Assembly: GCA_029378245.1 (NCBI GenBank)
Contig: JARKIF010000003.1
Location: 2,232,001 to 2,296,000 of the forward strand
Length of the DNA stretch: 64,000 nt
From: Roridomyces roridus
Lineage: Eukaryota > Basidiomycota > Agaricomycetes > Agaricales > Mycenaceae
Reading direction: 5' to 3'
The notes under the pieces were generated by a model that was given only the letters and a program-made list of their open reading frames with translations, was not told where the DNA came from and ran no database searches. Shown here piece by piece: positions 34,391 to 45,619 of the stretch; position 1 is the first letter of the stretch; each line of letters begins with the position of its first letter. Both the position numbers and the translations under genes were made by a program.

Positions 34391-35937
34391 ATGGACCCTC
34401 ATCTCAATATCTCAACGCCCGCGCCAGGCTTCCTCCTCGCACAGCAGCGCACAGAAAGCTCATTCGAGCAGATACCTATCATGTCCGTGCCCACCAAATC
34501 CTAGCAACTCTCGTTGAACTGGCTCAAGCGACTTGGCTGACGCTTCTGATCCCGCCAAACGAAGAGAAATCGCAGACCTGATACGGGATGCCTGCGTGAA
34601 TGGTGAGGAAAAATCTGCTTGATTCCTTCTAATACGCTCCAGTCGGATTCTTCTACGTCAAGAACCATCCAATCGCGGATTCCCGAGTCAATGATGCCAT
34701 TCGTGCCGGTGCAGAGTTCTTCGAGCTTCCCATCGCCACCAAGCTCAAGGTCCGTACTTGATGCGTACTGCACGGTCCTTTATCAATTTCATCCAGCTTG
34801 ACATCAATAAGAACGAGAACTTCAAAGGGTACACGCCACTGCTCAGTGCGTTGCAAACACCTCACATCTAGTTGCGCGCTCACGTATCCTAGGCGAGAAT
34901 GCCGACTCTGCGGGACGCGGGGATCTTCACGAAGGATTTGATATTGGCTGGGAGAGCGAACGCGAGGGCCCGATGGCCGGCACCAACATCTGGCCTTCGG
35001 AAGCGGATGTGCCCGACTTTAAAGCCCGTTTGCTCGCGTATTAGTACGCCTTCAACTCCGGTCGCGATTTTTTAATTTATCCCAAATGCAGCCAAGCGGC
35101 GGTACAGTTTGGGCTGTCCCTCTTCCCGCTCTTCGCACTGGCACTCGATCTACCGGATAATTTTTTCGACGACAAGGTGCTTTCAAGATCCCTCGGCCAA
35201 CTGTCCACTAAATCTGGGAATTACTAGACGACGACACCAGCCGCAATTATGCGCGTTCTCCACTACCCACCGCAGCAACCTACCACGGTTGACGACGATG
35301 GCCGTGTGATCGGGATCGGCGCTCACACAGAGTTCGCTATATCTATCCTGCTTCTCTTCTGCCAATAACTTTTTTTTTCAGCTACGAGGTAAGCGGGGTC
35401 CGCAGTCCTCCTTCTCTTGAGCCTAGCGTTAGTACTAGTGCTTTACAATTCTGTGGCAAGATGCCGTGGGTGGGCTGCAAGTTCAAAACGCCGATGGCAA
35501 GTGGATTGACGCAGTGCCCATTCCGGGCACCTTTGTGATCAAGTTCGTGTACACTTCTATTTGTTATATTATTTCACGCTGTCCCAGTATCGGAGACCAA
35601 TTGGCCCGTTGGACGAGTAGGTCCAGTGGATCTTGCGCGAAAACCAACTGAAAACATGCAGACGACGTATTCACTTCGACGCTGCACCGCGTTACGAATC
35701 GTTCCGGACGGGAGCGCTACTCTATGCCACTATTCTTCGGAACGGATTATGACGTGCGTCTGGAGGTGAGTTCTCTTATTTTCCCTTCCCTCCTGTCTCG
35801 TGCTTCTCATTCCTCCGTTATAGCCCATTCAAAGCTGCGTCTCTCCCGATCGACCGGCAAAGTATGAGGTCGTCACCGCGGGCGACTACGTCCAAAGCCG
35901 ATTGCAAGAGTCTTACAACCACGCAAAGGCGGACTAG
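34391..35937 (+). CDS. 2-oxoglutarate/Fe(II)-dependent oxygenase (IPNS-like)
   Basis: Non-haem iron oxygenase of the isopenicillin N synthase-like superfamily. Start [19 protein letters not shown] at 34391; an intron (about 34481-34525) restores [18 protein letters not shown], the usual N-terminal DIOX_N domain. The 2-His-1-carboxylate facial triad is present: GAHTD (the D codon is completed across an intron) and the distal His in TSTLHRVTN; the 2OG-binding R-x-S is RYS in [11 protein letters not shown]. All inspected splice joins keep frame through about eight short introns to the TAG at 35935-35937. The protein ends [13 protein letters not shown]. Substrate is unknown; the family includes enzymes of secondary metabolism and of general hydroxylation. 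Confidence 0.88.
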
Positions 35938-36697
35938 GGCGAGTGCACTCGATCTAGATCGCGCATCCCTGCTCAATCTCTACTCGTAGAATGCAATTAA
36001 TTTGTGGCACGTTCCGGGCCCGAAAGGTGTTCTGAAGCCGGTTCTTGTACGACGGTGATCTTTTGTCCTCCGTGGCAAGTAAATACACCTACCTCCCAGT
36101 TCGCCGTGTCCGCGATTGCTCCTTGACGAAATGCAAGTACGACATCCAAAAGCAGCGAACGCAAAAGCGGCAAGTTCGGTCTTCAGCTAGCAGCTACATG
36201 CTCCGCTCGGTCGCAACCTCAGAACGCAAGACGGAATGAAAAAAGAAGACCGGACTTCTGGTATAACCGGGATCCCTACGCTGCACTCATCTGAACGGCT
36301 TCTGGTGTAATCTCAGCGCGGAATCCAATTGATGCAGCGTTTTCTCTGTTCGAACAGCAACTACCCGCGACAAAAACGTGGAGAATAGCATTTAGGCTTC
36401 AAGAATTCTGAGCTTAGTCTTGGAGCCAGTGCGGAGTTTCGACCGATCTGATCGACCTGCTCTCGTTTTCCTATGGTCCCTTTACTTTTTTCATTACACA
36501 AGAGACTCGGGGATCCGAAAACAGGGCGCTGGGTAGCCTATGCTGTTAAACGCTGACAGCGACTAAAGTCTAAGAATTTCGCTTAACTAAAGCCGTGCTC
36601 TCACGCGTGGCTCGTGGGCCCAATATAAAGAGATGATCGGCCCCCGCAGACCTGCGACATACATATAACAAACTTCCCCGCACCCACTGGAATAGCC
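35938..36697. other. Intergenic region, no gene found
   Basis: A 760-bp gap between two same-strand genes. It contains only short frames without family resemblance. The last ~80 bases (TATAAAG at about 36624 and TATAACA at about 36664) may belong to the promoter of the SDR gene. Confidence 0.4.
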
Positions 36698-38007
36698 ATG
36701 GCTTCTTTGTCCCATGTCAACGACAATCATATTCCCGCTGTGGATGAGGACTCGTTGTCTCCGAATCGCCTCTTTGACGTTGACGGTCTGGTCGCAGTAA
36801 TCACCGGCGGAGGAACGGGTACGACATGCTCCGTCTAACTTTGCGGAGGCTAAATCCACGTAGGTATCGGCAGCATGATGGCTGCTGCTCTGGAAAACAA
36901 CGGAGCAACCGTGTATATTATCGGACGGCGCCTTCACGTTCTACAGAAAACGGCCAAGGAGATCAGTGTATGTGTCCGGCTTCCTAACGTTCCGTAAACT
37001 TCATTGATCAACAGAAACACGATAAAATAATCCCACTGGAAGGTGATGTTACGCAGAGGGAGTCCCTACTTTCCCTCGTCGAGGCCGTCAAGACACGCCA
37101 CGGATATATCGATTTGCTCATCAATAATGCCGGTAAGTCTGTCGCCATCTCCAAAAAGGGGGGTGTTCACAATCGTAGGGATTGCGCGAAACCTCCTAAA
37201 TCATCCTTTGCCATCTCCAGGAGACGTGCCTTCGATGTCCAATCCACCCTCTCCTCCCGCTTCCCCCGGTTCTCCACCCTCGGCACCGTCCATACAAGCA
37301 TTCCAGGCTTCTCTCTGGGACAGCGGGTCTCCAGAGGTAACTTGAATATTTATACTCGGCGTTCAATATACTGATACAGCTCCAGGATTTTGCAGACACT
37401 TTCGCGGCCAACGTTACCTCGGTCTACTACACCACAGTCGCGTTCCTGGACCTCTTGCATCAAGGCAATCTTCGGAAACAAGACGAGCTACGATACTCGG
37501 GCGCCGGCCGACAGCGGCCTCCTCATTATTCTTCTCAGGTCATCTCCGTGTCTTCTTCGGGGGGCTTCCGGCTGGATCCCAAGATATTCTCGTTGTCCTA
37601 CACGCTTGCCAAAGCCGCGTGCACCCACCTAGGCAAGATGCTCGCTAATTTACTCGCGCCGTGGGGAATCCGAAGCAACGTACTGGCCCCTGGAGTGTTT
37701 CCCAGCGGTGAGTTTGTTGTCCCTAACGCGGTCTACTACTCAAAGCTCGTGTTGAGAAATGACCATGGGTGTCTTTCCGGGTATTGGCCTCGGGTCTCAG
37801 CTATTTATTGATAGCGTACCTTTGAAGCGTGCGGGCACGGAGGAGGTATGCATATTTTCTGGCCACGACGCAACCTGACAGATACGACCCCCGCAGGAAA
37901 TGGCGGGAGCCATACTATTCTTGGCCAGCCGGTCGGGTGCATATCTCAACGGTGCCGTCTGGCTCGTGGACGGTGGACGAATCGGGACGGTCCCTAGCAG
38001 TTACTGA
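36698..38007 (+). CDS. Short-chain dehydrogenase/reductase
   Basis: Classical SDR with a Rossmann fold using NAD(P)H. Start MASLSHVNDNHIPAVDEDS at 36698. Cofactor motif AVITGGGTGIGSM is split by a short intron. INNAG follows, then a Pro/Ser-rich insertion (PSMSNPPSPPASPGSPPS) of about 30 residues. Catalytic residues: Ser in VISVSSSGGF and the YxxxK motif in SYTLAKAA. The C-terminal signature AGAILFLASRSGAYLNGAVW and VDGGR are present, and the TGA is at 38005-38007. Introns are short except one of about 90 nt near 37132-37222. Length of about 310 residues suits the family. Substrate is unknown. Confidence 0.87.
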
Positions 38008-38699
38008 TCGGGTTCACATGCGATTTGCGTATCTATCACCTACGAGTATGTTCACCAATCAATGAGTCTGGTCCTGCCCATGATATTTGAACCCAAAAAT
38101 CACGTAGTATTCCAGTTGAACAATTTTATCCCATTGAACACACGGAAACGCATCCTTTCCGATTCCATTCCTGCAATTGCACGTAAAAGTATACATGCCC
38201 CGTTGATCACTTCACTACCATTCACATTCCTTCATTCAAAACTGTACCAGGGATCAGCCAGAGATCGGGTACCAGTCACCTCAGTTGCGGCGGAATGGCA
38301 AGAAGTACGCCGCCGCCGCAGGGAAAAAAAAAGAATACCAGAGGGCGTGGAGACCGTGCTTTTCAGTGCCCGCATCAATGTTACAACCGCAACAGAATAC
38401 AAGCGACACAAGAAAAAATTAGTACAGACAGACAGCTTCATGATACATTCATTATTCATCTTGTACAAACCCGTTAGTTTGATTAGTAGTGCTCGGTTCT
38501 GGAAACAACCGTGGTCAACTTGGCTGGAGCGACTCGAAATCGACTCACAAGGTAATTTGGTAAAGTCGCGGCCATTTTTATGGAATGCATGGACAGGGAG
38601 GCTATGTCGTAGGTGGTGGCGTTTCTGGGGTTCCGCCTGGCGCGGTGGAAGACCCCAATTGGCCACTTGCTTCTCAATTTGACGTTCTGACGGCAGAGA
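38008..38699. other. Intergenic region, no supportable gene
   Basis: Lies between the SDR and the CRIM-like fragment. A long minus-strand frame (38232-38768) extends from the fragment but has no recognisable domain below about 38700, and I treat it as 3' flank. Confidence 0.4.
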
Positions 38700-39565
38700 A
38701 GCGTTATCCATCTGACAAGAGACGAAAACAAACCACTCACTCTCGTTGTAAGTTCTAGGGGAACGCACGATGGCGTATTTGTCTGCGCTGAAGCGCTTGA
38801 TTTTTGCTGTAGGTTGTCAGTCAGTCCGGAAATTCGGGTTCGGAAACACATCAATGACCTTGACCGATCCTCTTGTTCACCTTGCCATCGCTGCCAGGAA
38901 CCAGCACGATCCAGGAATCAATATCAATATCTCTCGGATTGGACGCGTCAAGAGCGGGAAGCCAGCATTTCTCCCAGTAAGTCCAGAGCGCCAACGCAAT
39001 AGCATTTTCAACTGTAGCATTTATCGGCAGTGAGAGGACGAGGAACTGGCCGAAAGGTTGCTCCGCGTGTGGAAAGTACGTGGTTACTCTGATCTTGTCG
39101 CCTTCGGTGGAAGGGACGAGACGGAGAATGGATTTGGGACGATGAGTTTTGGGGTGGTTATTATCGCAGAAAGAGGTTGATCGGTGAGTGTGGATGGAAC
39201 CGACTGGCTGGTGAGAGAAATCGAGCAAAGAGCGGGCAACAGGCTCATTGCCTTCGCTGCCGAAGCTGCGTGCGTAGCTGTTTGAAGGCACCAGGGCAGA
39301 TCCGAGTGCCATGGCGGTGCGCAACGGATCCTCTGGCACGTCGCATGAAAAGGCTTGACGCATTGACTCGAAGCGACGATGGCTGCGGCGCCTTGGAGTC
39401 GGGGACATCATACTGCGCTGGGAGACTGACAACGCGAGAGCGCGAGCCACTTTGTGGGCTGCCCATCGAGTTATCAGCCACCAGCGTCCATGAGCCATCG
39501 AGAGTGCTATCCGAGAGATGTTGAACGGGAAGTTGTCGTCGGCGTAGCGTGTTCTTACCTTTCAT
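38700..39565 (-). CDS. SIN1/AVO1-like CRIM-domain protein, short or truncated
   Basis: The segment encoding IRVTTYFPHAEQPFGQFLVL, ALALWTYWEKCWLPALDAS and DSWIVLVPGSDGK (about 38870-39120) resembles the CRIM domain of SIN1/AVO1, the TORC2 subunit that recruits AGC-kinase substrates. After an intron, KIKRFSADKYAIV resembles the end of that domain. Upstream lies a Ser/Arg-rich stretch starting at an ATG at 39565, with an apparent frame change near 39330-39360. Full SIN1 proteins are far longer and carry Ras-binding and PH domains, which I cannot find here. It is either a truncated paralogue, a stand-alone CRIM gene or a decayed copy. Assignment rests on pattern similarity only. Confidence 0.5.
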
Positions 39566-40237
39566 TTACTGGCCAAGAATCCATGGTAGTGGTTTGTGGC
39601 CGCGAGAACCTAGAGAGTACTTATAAGGAGATGCAAAACGTGGCTAAGCTTGGCCTCAACGTAACAAGGGCGGTGCTTAGCCAATGGGTTAACTCCGTGC
39701 ACAGACTGAATCAGTTTACGACCGCATATGGAAAAATTAAGACTCTAGAACGCGGTTGGGTGACTGTTCGAGTCAAGTCGTGGATTGATCGTTGATGCAC
39801 AGCCTGCGGCGCGGTTGTCGTCCAAGATGCCGTGACTTGCCGTCTTCCTCCCGCCATCCTACTCGGTGCTGCCTCCATTTCCCGAACAGGATTTTGGCAT
39901 GGCTGTCGAAAATCCCATGTGCGCTGTTCAAAGGAAACATGTCACCTGGTAACGGCCCATTGAAGACGACATTCCTTCGTCGTGTCGGGCCTCTTTCTAT
40001 ATCAACTCTGATCTTTTTTCGAGCTCTCTTGTCTTGGCTACATGGCGATTCATTTCCTTCTGCGACATCATTTTGCCACGCGGCCATACTTACTTATTTG
40101 TGGGCCGGGCCGCAAGGCGCTACTTGTCGACGTTTAAGCCGACACCCTGGTCTAGGAGTTTCTGGTGGAGTTTGATGGGTCGTTTGGACTTGATAAAGAG
40201 TCTGGAGGCATTCCTTTTCCGCAGAATCCCCTCTCCC
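39566..40237. other. Divergent intergenic region, no gene found
   Basis: A 672-bp region between the CRIM-like fragment (minus) and the type III PKS (plus). Only short unsupported frames are seen. It should contain the PKS promoter. Confidence 0.4.
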
Positions 40238-41495
40238 ATGCCCACAATCAAAATCACCGGACTCGGCGTTGCGTACCCTCCAACTCGCGTCCCAACGGAG
40301 GAAGTGAATAAAGGAGCATACAAATTCCACGAAAGCTCTCCAGCGTATGTGGGGTGTAGTCAAGTTCCCGTGTTCTTTCTCACCTTGGCAGACTGGACAA
40401 GGTTCTCGCTCTGAACCGGACCTCGGGAATAAAAACGCGCTCGATGGTCAGCTTTTGGGACTCACCCTTGCTCAACCAACCCACACCTCCTACAATCGAT
40501 GAGATATCAAAGCTCTTCCATTCCGAGGGCGTCAAGCTCACCGTGTCCGCCGCCCGCGCCGCCATTGCTGAGGCTCGAGTTCCCGTCGACGCGATTAATT
40601 ACATGATAGCGAGCACATGCACCGACTCGTCTTCTCCTGGGTACGACCTCCTCGTAGCGCGCGAGCTGGGACTTCGTCCTGACATGGAACGCGTTCTTTT
40701 GCACGGGGTGGGATGTACGGGTGGCCTCGCGGGCTTGCGCCTTGCCGCAAGCTTGTGTCACGCGGCGGCCTGCCGCGGAGGCACCGCCAACATCCTAGTC
40801 GTCGCGTGCGAGATAATGACCAGCGGCGGGCGCAACGAGCTCGAGATCATTGACCAGCGGCGGGCGCAACGAGCTCGAGATCATTGTCCGCGACCAGCAG
40901 ATCCGTGCCGCTCCCATTATTTTTGGAGATGGAGCTAGCGCGTTGATGGTGTCGCTCGATAGTAAACCACACACAGGCATCTTTGAAATTGTCCACAGTG
41001 CCCATTTGGCTCTTCCTGGGACAGGCGACGTACTCAGCGTGAATGTCACACCGCAAGGTTCGACTTCCACCTGTTCTGCAGATTTCTCGCTCAACCTTTG
41101 TAGGGTTCAGAGAGACCATGAGCCCAGAACTGCCTGCAGTAATCAGCTCCAACATCCCCGTTCTCTATGAAAACCTCCTCTCCTCTCTCCCCGGTTCTGT
41201 GCGCTCTATTCTACCAGCTCACCCAGTAAATTTCGACTGGCCCATCCACACTAGCAGCATGCATTTCATTGACTCTGCCGCGAAATTGATGGGCATACAA
41301 CGAGATGACCATCTCCAGGCAACTTGGAAAGTATTTCAACACTATGGGAATACGAGCTCGGCTAGCGTGTTTGCCGTGTTGGATGAGTCGAGACGCGTTC
41401 AAGGCCGGGAGTGGGCTGTTGGCCTTGGGTTTGGACCTGGTATTCTTGGGGAAGCTGTTCTGCTGCGGCGTATTCAGAGTCCCAGCAAGCTTTGA
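40238..41495 (+). CDS. Type III polyketide synthase, disrupted by a 34-bp duplication
   Basis: Chalcone/stilbene-synthase-fold enzyme that extends acyl-CoA starters with malonyl-CoA. Start MPTIKITGLGVAYPPTRVP at 40238; an intron (about 40346-40390) leads to LDKVLALNRTSGIKTRS. The catalytic triad appears as Cys in LHGVGCTGGLAGLRLA, His in DWPIHTSSMHFIDSA and Asn in HYGNTSSASVFAVLDE, and GFGPGILGEAVLLRRI closes the fold. At 40818-40885 a 34-bp unit occurs twice in tandem. Because 34 is not a multiple of three, the frame fails after MTSGGRNELEII; with a single unit it would continue VRDQQIRAAPIIFGDGAS. A last intron (about 41058-41104) joins to GFRETMSPELPAV. Stop TGA at 41493-41495. Confidence 0.88.
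40818..40885 (+). repeat. 34-bp perfect tandem duplication inside type III PKS
   Basis: Two identical 34-bp units (40818-40851 and 40852-40885), each beginning GACCAGCGGCGGGCGCAACG and ending GATCATT. The duplication is entirely within coding sequence and shifts the frame by one base. Confidence 0.97.
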
Positions 41496-41954
41496 AGAGG
41501 TACTCGTGTATCTATTAAGTAGTTGGGCCTGAAGGGATCGTTCTTCCCACTGCGTGCGCTGTTCCGCATCAATACAATCACACGTGATCGCGATGAACCT
41601 CATCCCGAAATCATCCACTCAACATTCACCGCTCGGAAATCCGACGCGGGGCTCCGACCTCGGGCTCTTGGGTTTCATCCACCGCAGTGTGTGCTCCCCG
41701 AGCTTCAAAATTCTTTGTTCCTTCCTGTGGAGCAACTGTGAAATCTCTCCATCCGACTTGTGCCAGCCGGTCGCGAATTGGCATCGGCACGGTACAATAT
41801 ACCTCGAAAGCTCTTTGAAAAGACGAGAAATCTGTCTCTTTCAGGCCTAATTATGGGCGGAAGCACAATATATTTTTAGATACGCTCCAGGCAACGGTCT
41901 CCACTTCTCCACTGTTGTGCGAGCCGGCCGATCATGCATCATTTCCGACTGTCT
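41496..41954. other. Intergenic region, no gene found
   Basis: A 459-bp gap between the PKS stop and the start of inverted-duplication copy B. Overlapping frames of 72-98 codons here show no family resemblance. The true 5' flank of GH16 copy B begins at its right edge. Confidence 0.4.
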
Positions 41955-43843
41955 TCCTTTCACCCTTTCCTCTTTCCCTCATTCACCTCTTTGTCCGTCC
42001 CTGGTGGCTGGACGATTCCTTTGAACGCACTTGGCTTATTCAAATAGCCTCGAAAACCGCAGTCGCCGACCGATCGCACATTTCACAACTCAAGGATGCC
42101 CTCCATCTCCTCCATCGCACTTTTTTCGACGCTGGTGTCAAGCACACTGTGCGCCACGACATACGACATGGTCAAAGAGTACGCTGGCTCAACGTTTTTC
42201 AACGACTGGGATTTCTATGGTTCCTGTACGTAACATTTCCACCGGATGTCGTCCGCTCTAATTTCCACAAAGTCGACAACCTCACCAACGGGGACGCCAT
42301 CTTCGTCACCTCGAGCGTGGCCAAATCCTCCCAGTTGGCCTACGTGGACCCGACGACGAACCGCGCCATTATCAAAGTAGATAATTCCTCCACCGTCCCC
42401 CTCAATCAGAAGCGGAATACTGTGCGGATCTCGTCCAAAGATGAGTTTGAGGTTGGGAGTGTCTGGATCGCGTGCGTTACATCCTCTGCCTTTTTTTTTC
42501 TAGCGTCTGAAATGCTACAGTGACATGTACCACGTACCTTTCGGCGTATGTCCTTCATTCGACATCTAGCCATCCGCTGACCTGACGTACAGTGCTCTGT
42601 ATGGCCGGCATTCTGGTCCCAAGCCCCGGATTGGCCGACAGGAGGGTGCGCCCAGCCTCCATCCCTCTCTCTTCAACGTATTCATGTGCATCCAGCGAAA
42701 TCGACACCTTCGAGCACTGGAATATGGAGCTCAACAACCAAATGACGCTCCACACCGACCCAGGCTGCAAGCAAGTTTCTCCGGCCCAAACCTCCAACGT
42801 CATCAACTCCACCGACTGTTCCTTTGCCGACAACTCCAACGCTGGGTGCGGAGTGATGGATCCCAACCCGTCGAGCTACGGCGAACGATTTGCTCAAGCT
42901 GGCGGAGGGGTATTCGTGACCGAGTTTGCTGAAGCGGGAATCTCGTGAGTTGTCCATTCCGCGCCAACGTCAGTGTTATATCCCCCATCCAGTGTCTGGT
43001 TCTTCAACCGCAGCAGCATCCCCAGTTCCCTTTCTGGCAACGCCTCCTCCTTCACCACCGACGCGCTCGGAACACCCACAGCCAACTGGCCGACCGGGGG
43101 CTGCGACATTGACACTTTCTTCAAGGCGCAGAACCTCATATTCGATATTACGCTCTGTGGTGGTGTGTCTCTTTTTCGCCTTCCTCCTCCTTCCCTATTT
43201 ACACCTAACAGACGCGGCGGGCAACCCCGCGGTTTTCGCACAAACCTGCTCGGGGACATGCTACAACGACTACGTCGTCGGCAACGGCTCAGTATACAAC
43301 AACGCGTACTTTGACGTTGCTTCTGTGCGCGTGTACAGCGTTACTGGGACGAATACCATCAAGGCCGCTATAAACAGTGCGATGCCCGCGTCGAGGTGGA
43401 CAGTCACGTCAATGCTTGCGCTTGGGGGCGCCCTGTCGCTCCTTCTCGGACTCTAATGACTAGAACTGTATCAGCTGGCTGGCTAGCGCAAGGACATACG
43501 ATATACGGCCGAGTAGATAGAAGCCGGGACGCTTTACATGTAGCAATAGAAAGTCATACTCACGTGGTCGTGTCTTGATGAAGTTTGAAGGCGCTCACGG
43601 CACCATCCTTGTCCTTCAAGCTTGTGGATCCCTGTACGACCTCGTCTGCCCACGGTTCCCGCCGCCGCCACTACCGCCCGTGCTGCCCTGCATCTCGTCC
43701 CTTGCTTACCAAATTCCTGCGTGCCTTGAAGGCGCTTCAGACTTGCATCTTGGACGCCACTTGCTGCGTCAACGCTGTCTGCTTAACTTCAGACTGGTGG
43801 ACGTAGCAACCACGTCAAAGAGGAGAGGAGGCTTGAACGATCT
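41955..43843. repeat. Copy B of the ~1.8-kb inverted duplication
   Basis: Reverse-complement match of 23150-24965. It includes the 5' flank (CCCTCATTCACCTCTTTGTC), the complete GH16 gene and about 390 bp of downstream sequence ending near GAGGAGAGGAGGCTTGA. Beyond both edges the two regions diverge completely. Confidence 0.88.
42096..43456 (+). CDS. GH16 beta-glucanase, copy B, frame intact
   Basis: Near-identical partner of copy A with an unbroken frame. Start at 42096 (MPSISSIALFSTLVSSTLCA); VKEYAGSTFFNDWDFYG reads through where copy A has an extra base. Exons join as FYGS-YDNLTNGDAIFVTSS, VWIA-DMYHVPFG, CSVWPAFWSQAPDWPTGG and EIDTFEHWN, giving the GH16 catalytic E.D..E. A Cys-containing second half (TDPGCKQVS, NSTDCSFADNSNAGCG, CSGTCYNDYV) and a hydrophobic C-tail (TSMLALGGALSLLLGL) suggest a GPI-anchored wall enzyme. 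Differences from copy A include KAAINSAMP against TAINSAMP and GNPAVFAQ against GETSVFAQ. About six introns of 45-60 nt. Stop TAA at 43454-43456. Confidence 0.92.
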
Positions 43844-44313
43844 TCATGAGTTCTCCTTCGTTGACAGGCACACCTATGGGCGTCAGCCACATTCGTTCAG
43901 AGATTTCCTACTAATACCAGGCCCTTCCCAACTTACAGCAGCGTTTCTACTGCCTGGAAAGTGCTCTGAAAATCAATCCCTCGATGCCCCGACTGCCCAG
44001 GCTCTAGGATAAGAGGTGCACATGGCTGGCGAACTTTCCGGAAAATCTTGACCCGAGGAATGTGGAGCAATACGGGTAAAAAAAGGCAGCCTCACGAGAG
44101 CCCACGAGGCCAGCTGAAGCGAACAATGGCAGACAATGGCGCCAAGGGTCGGCTTCCATGGTAATTCGATTTCAAAGAGCAACTGTTTTCGATCAACCCT
44201 ATAAGAGGTCCGTTGTTGAAACGTCCACCCATTCCACTCCTTCTCTCTTCTCTCATCACCTACGCTGTGCGTACCCGTCTCTCGTTAATTTCTTTCAAGC
44301 TAGTCTTGCCGCC
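43844..44313. other. Intergenic region upstream of three-module secreted protein
   Basis: A 470-bp stretch with no supportable gene. The last ~100 bp (ACCCTATAAGAGGTCC at about 44196) contains a TATA-like element some 110 bp before the ATG and probably is the promoter. Confidence 0.45.
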
Positions 44314-45619
44314 ATGAAGTTCATCTTCTCCACCGTCCTTCTCGTCTCCGCCGTCAAGGCCCTCCCTTTCCAGCAGCGCCAAGCCTCCGTTGATGCGTCC
44401 CTCGTGCCTGACTTTGGCGTCACTCCTGGTGTCAAGGACCCAGCAGGCAGCGCGAGCTGCGTTGGGATCAACGGCAAACTCATTCCCTGCACTTGCCCGC
44501 CGTCTCGCGACACGTTCATCGCGTCCCTCTCGGCCAACGTCGCCAACGGCCACGATGTCAACAACCCTGCTGTCAGCCGCGCCCTTCCCCACCGACGATT
44601 CCGTCGCGTCCCAGATCACGCGCATGCAGACAATTATCAGCTCTTTGCAGAACTTGAATGGCGCGGGCGTTGGATGCCCTGTCGTCTCGACGACCTTCTC
44701 CTCGCAGCTGGCGGCTCTCCAGAACGGAGCTACAGCCCCTGCCGCAGCTGCACCCGCAGCCTCCTCCGCGGCAGCTGCAGCGTCAGCCCCCGCTTCCAAC
44801 CTCGTTGATGCGTCCCTCGTCCCCGATTTCGGTGTCACTCCCGGCTGTCAAGGATCCGGCTGGCAGCGCGAGCTGCGTTGGCATCAACGGCAAGCTCATC
44901 CCTTGCACCTGCCCGCCTTCTCGCGACGACTTCATCGCCGTGCGTCATATTACCTTTGAACTATCACATACTCACCTTCTCCGTAGTCCGTCTCTGCCAA
45001 TGTAGCCAACGGCCACGACGTCAACAACCAAGCCATCGCAGCACCTTTCCCCACCGATAGCTCCATCGCATCCCAGATTACGCGTATGCAGACACTGCTC
45101 AGCTCCTTGCAGAATTTGAATGGTGCTGGCGTTGGATGTCCCGCCGTTTCGACGACGTTCTCCTCGCAGCTGGCAGCCCTCCAAGCGCAGCAGAGTGGAG
45201 CGGCGGCCCCTGCTGTAGCAGCCGCTGTCCCCGCCACCACCACTCCTGCTACCGCCGCTCCCTCCTCAGCCCTCGTCGACGCCTCTCTCGTTCCCGACTT
45301 TGGCGTCACTGCGGGCGTCAAGGACCCCGCAGGCAGCGCGAGCTGCGTCGGCATCAATGGCAAACTCATCCCCTGCACCTGCCCGCCTTCTCGCGACGAC
45401 TTCATCGCCTCCGTTTCCGCGAACGTGGCAAACGGCCACGACGTCAACAACCCCGCCATCGCTGCGCCCTTCCCCACTGACGACTCGATCGGATCGCAGG
45501 TCACGCGCATGCAGACACTGCTCAGCTCTCTGCAGAACTTGAATGGAGCCGGCGTTGGATGCCCCGCAGTCTCGACGACGTTCTCCGCGCAGCTCGCGGC
45601 GCTCCAGGCGAAGCAGTAG
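44314..45619 (+). CDS. Secreted protein of three tandem ~100-residue Cys modules
   Basis: A signal peptide (MKFIFSTVLLVSAVKALP) is followed by three copies of one module, each beginning VDASLVPDFGVT, continuing SCVGINGKLIPCTCPPSRD and SANVANGHDVNNPA, then SSLQNLNGAGVGCP and ending FSSQLAALQ. Each module has four cysteines (two disulfides possible). Modules 1-2 and 2-3 are joined by Ala/Pro/Thr-rich linkers. Module 2 alone has a short intron (about 44939-44986) within DFIA/SVSAN. Extra bases at about 44577-44578 (module 1) and 44844-44846 (module 2) break the frame; module 3 is clean to the TAG at 45617-45619. I do not recognise the family. It looks like a secreted apoplastic or wall-associated fungal protein; function unknown. 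Confidence 0.82.

Noticed and set aside
43575..44012. 145-codon plus-strand frame downstream of GH16 copy B
   Set aside because: Most of it lies in the duplicated 3' flank, and the matching region of copy A is interrupted, so it is not conserved as coding.
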